DNA from: Chenggangzhangella methanolivorans
Lineage (GTDB): Bacteria; Pseudomonadota; Alphaproteobacteria; Rhizobiales; Methylopilaceae
Assembly (NCBI RefSeq): GCF_019797865.1
Contig: NZ_CP081869.1
Span: 2,186,001 to 2,250,000, forward strand
Length of the DNA: 64,000 nucleotides
Direction of reading: 5' to 3'
In this document: positions 63,643 to 64,000 of the stretch, piece after piece
How the letters are laid out: each line of letters begins with the position of its first letter
Numbering within the stretch: the stretch's first letter is position 1
Translations under genes and position numbers: made by a program
Notes under the pieces: generated by a model
Database searches by the model: none
The model's input: only the letters and a program-made list of their open reading frames with translations
Told to the model about the DNA's origin: nothing

Positions 63643-64000
63643 ATGCTGATCGGCGTCGACATCGGCGGCACGAAAATCGAAGCCGCGGCGCTCGACGACG
63701 ACGGCGCGACGCTGGGGCGGAAGCGCGTCTCGACCCCGAGAGGCGATTACGACGGCGCTTTGGGCGTCATCCGGGATATCGTGGCGGATATGGAGGCGAG
63801 GTTTGGGCAGGCCGCCGGCGTCGGGATAGGGACGCCAGGCTCGCTGTCACCCAGAACCGGTCTCGTGCGAAACGCCAACTCCACCTGGTTCAACGGACGG
63901 CGGCTTCAGGGCGATCTCGAGTTCGTTCTCCGGAGGCCCGTCCGCATCGAGAACGACGCCAACTGCCTCGCCGTCTCCGAGGCGACCGACGGAGCCGCCG
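63643..64000 (+). CDS. ROK-family sugar kinase, partial at window edge
   Basis: The first 119 codons of a gene cut by the window end. It begins MLIGVDIGGTKIEAAALDDD, the ATP-binding phosphate-1 motif of ROK kinases, and includes GVGIGTPGSLSPRTGLVRNA and the catalytic-base segment RIENDANCLAVSEAT. Closest group by these motifs is fructokinase/N-acetylglucosamine kinase-like; the sugar cannot be fixed without the zinc-site region, which lies outside. Confidence 0.88.
   Translation, partial: MLIGVDIGGTKIEAAALDDDGATLGRKRVSTPRGDYDGALGVIRDIVADMEARFGQAAGVGIGTPGSLSPRTGLVRNANSTWFNGRRLQGDLEFVLRRPVRIENDANCLAVSEATDGAA

Overview
The window is GC-rich (about 70% by eye) bacterial chromosome. Gene content points to an alphaproteobacterium of the Hyphomicrobiales (Rhizobiales), possibly a facultative methylotroph. 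Indicators are a complete mgsABC-gmaS (glxBCD-glnT) set, a TIGR02302 protein, a solute-symporter-type hybrid histidine kinase, and intergenic palindromes beginning CGTCATCCCGG or TGCTTCGAGACG. The species cannot be fixed from sequence alone. I saw no rRNA, tRNA, CRISPR array, prophage or intact insertion sequence.

Layout. (1) 178-687: ogt, a DNA-alkylation repair gene. A tandem array of about 155-bp units follows (740-1603). (2) 1634-6277, minus strand: mgsA-mgsB-mgsC-gmaS, for N-methylglutamate/gamma-glutamylmethylamide synthesis, with a clear terminator and inverted-repeat elements inside the operon. (3) 6441-19542: a type II secretion locus in two divergent arms, gspK-J-I-H-G-F-peptidase-gspD on minus and gspE-L-M-N/C on plus. 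A secreted HbpS/GlcG-like protein gene with its own terminator lies between the arms. (4) 19680-25963: cyclic-nucleotide-binding protein, OmpR-type regulator, L,D-transpeptidase-like protein, Bax-inhibitor-1 protein, glyoxalase I, two small membrane proteins, leuB and a DUF4174 protein. (5) 26090-28826: a TIGR02302 membrane protein. (6) 28878-32987: a divergent tetR and a flavin monooxygenase / flavin reductase / amidase operon with a perfect palindrome in the shared promoter. (7) 32998-40155: poxB, then an RND efflux operon with two lipoprotein adaptors. (8) 40604-46953: cardiolipin synthase-like, endo/exonuclease/phosphatase, DUF1194, SRPBCC, an NmrA/HxlR pair, GST and mscL. (9) 47125-51343: a symporter-hybrid kinase convergent with a LuxR-type regulator. 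(10) 51453-63537: YjbQ, an esterase, creatininase and pyroglutamyl peptidase, MarR, GNAT, an aminotransferase, a cytochrome b561 / catalase-like peroxidase pair, DUF2934, DUF533, eda and hypotheticals. (11) A ROK kinase is cut by the right edge.

An important caveat: about 29 single- or two-base indels break the reading frame of 15 otherwise well-conserved genes. They usually fall in short homopolymers or GC dinucleotide runs, and conservation resumes at once in the new frame. I read them as sequencing or assembly errors rather than pseudogenisation. Those genes are given as full-span CDS entries with the break points noted. The high GC content also produces many long antisense open frames, which I left out.
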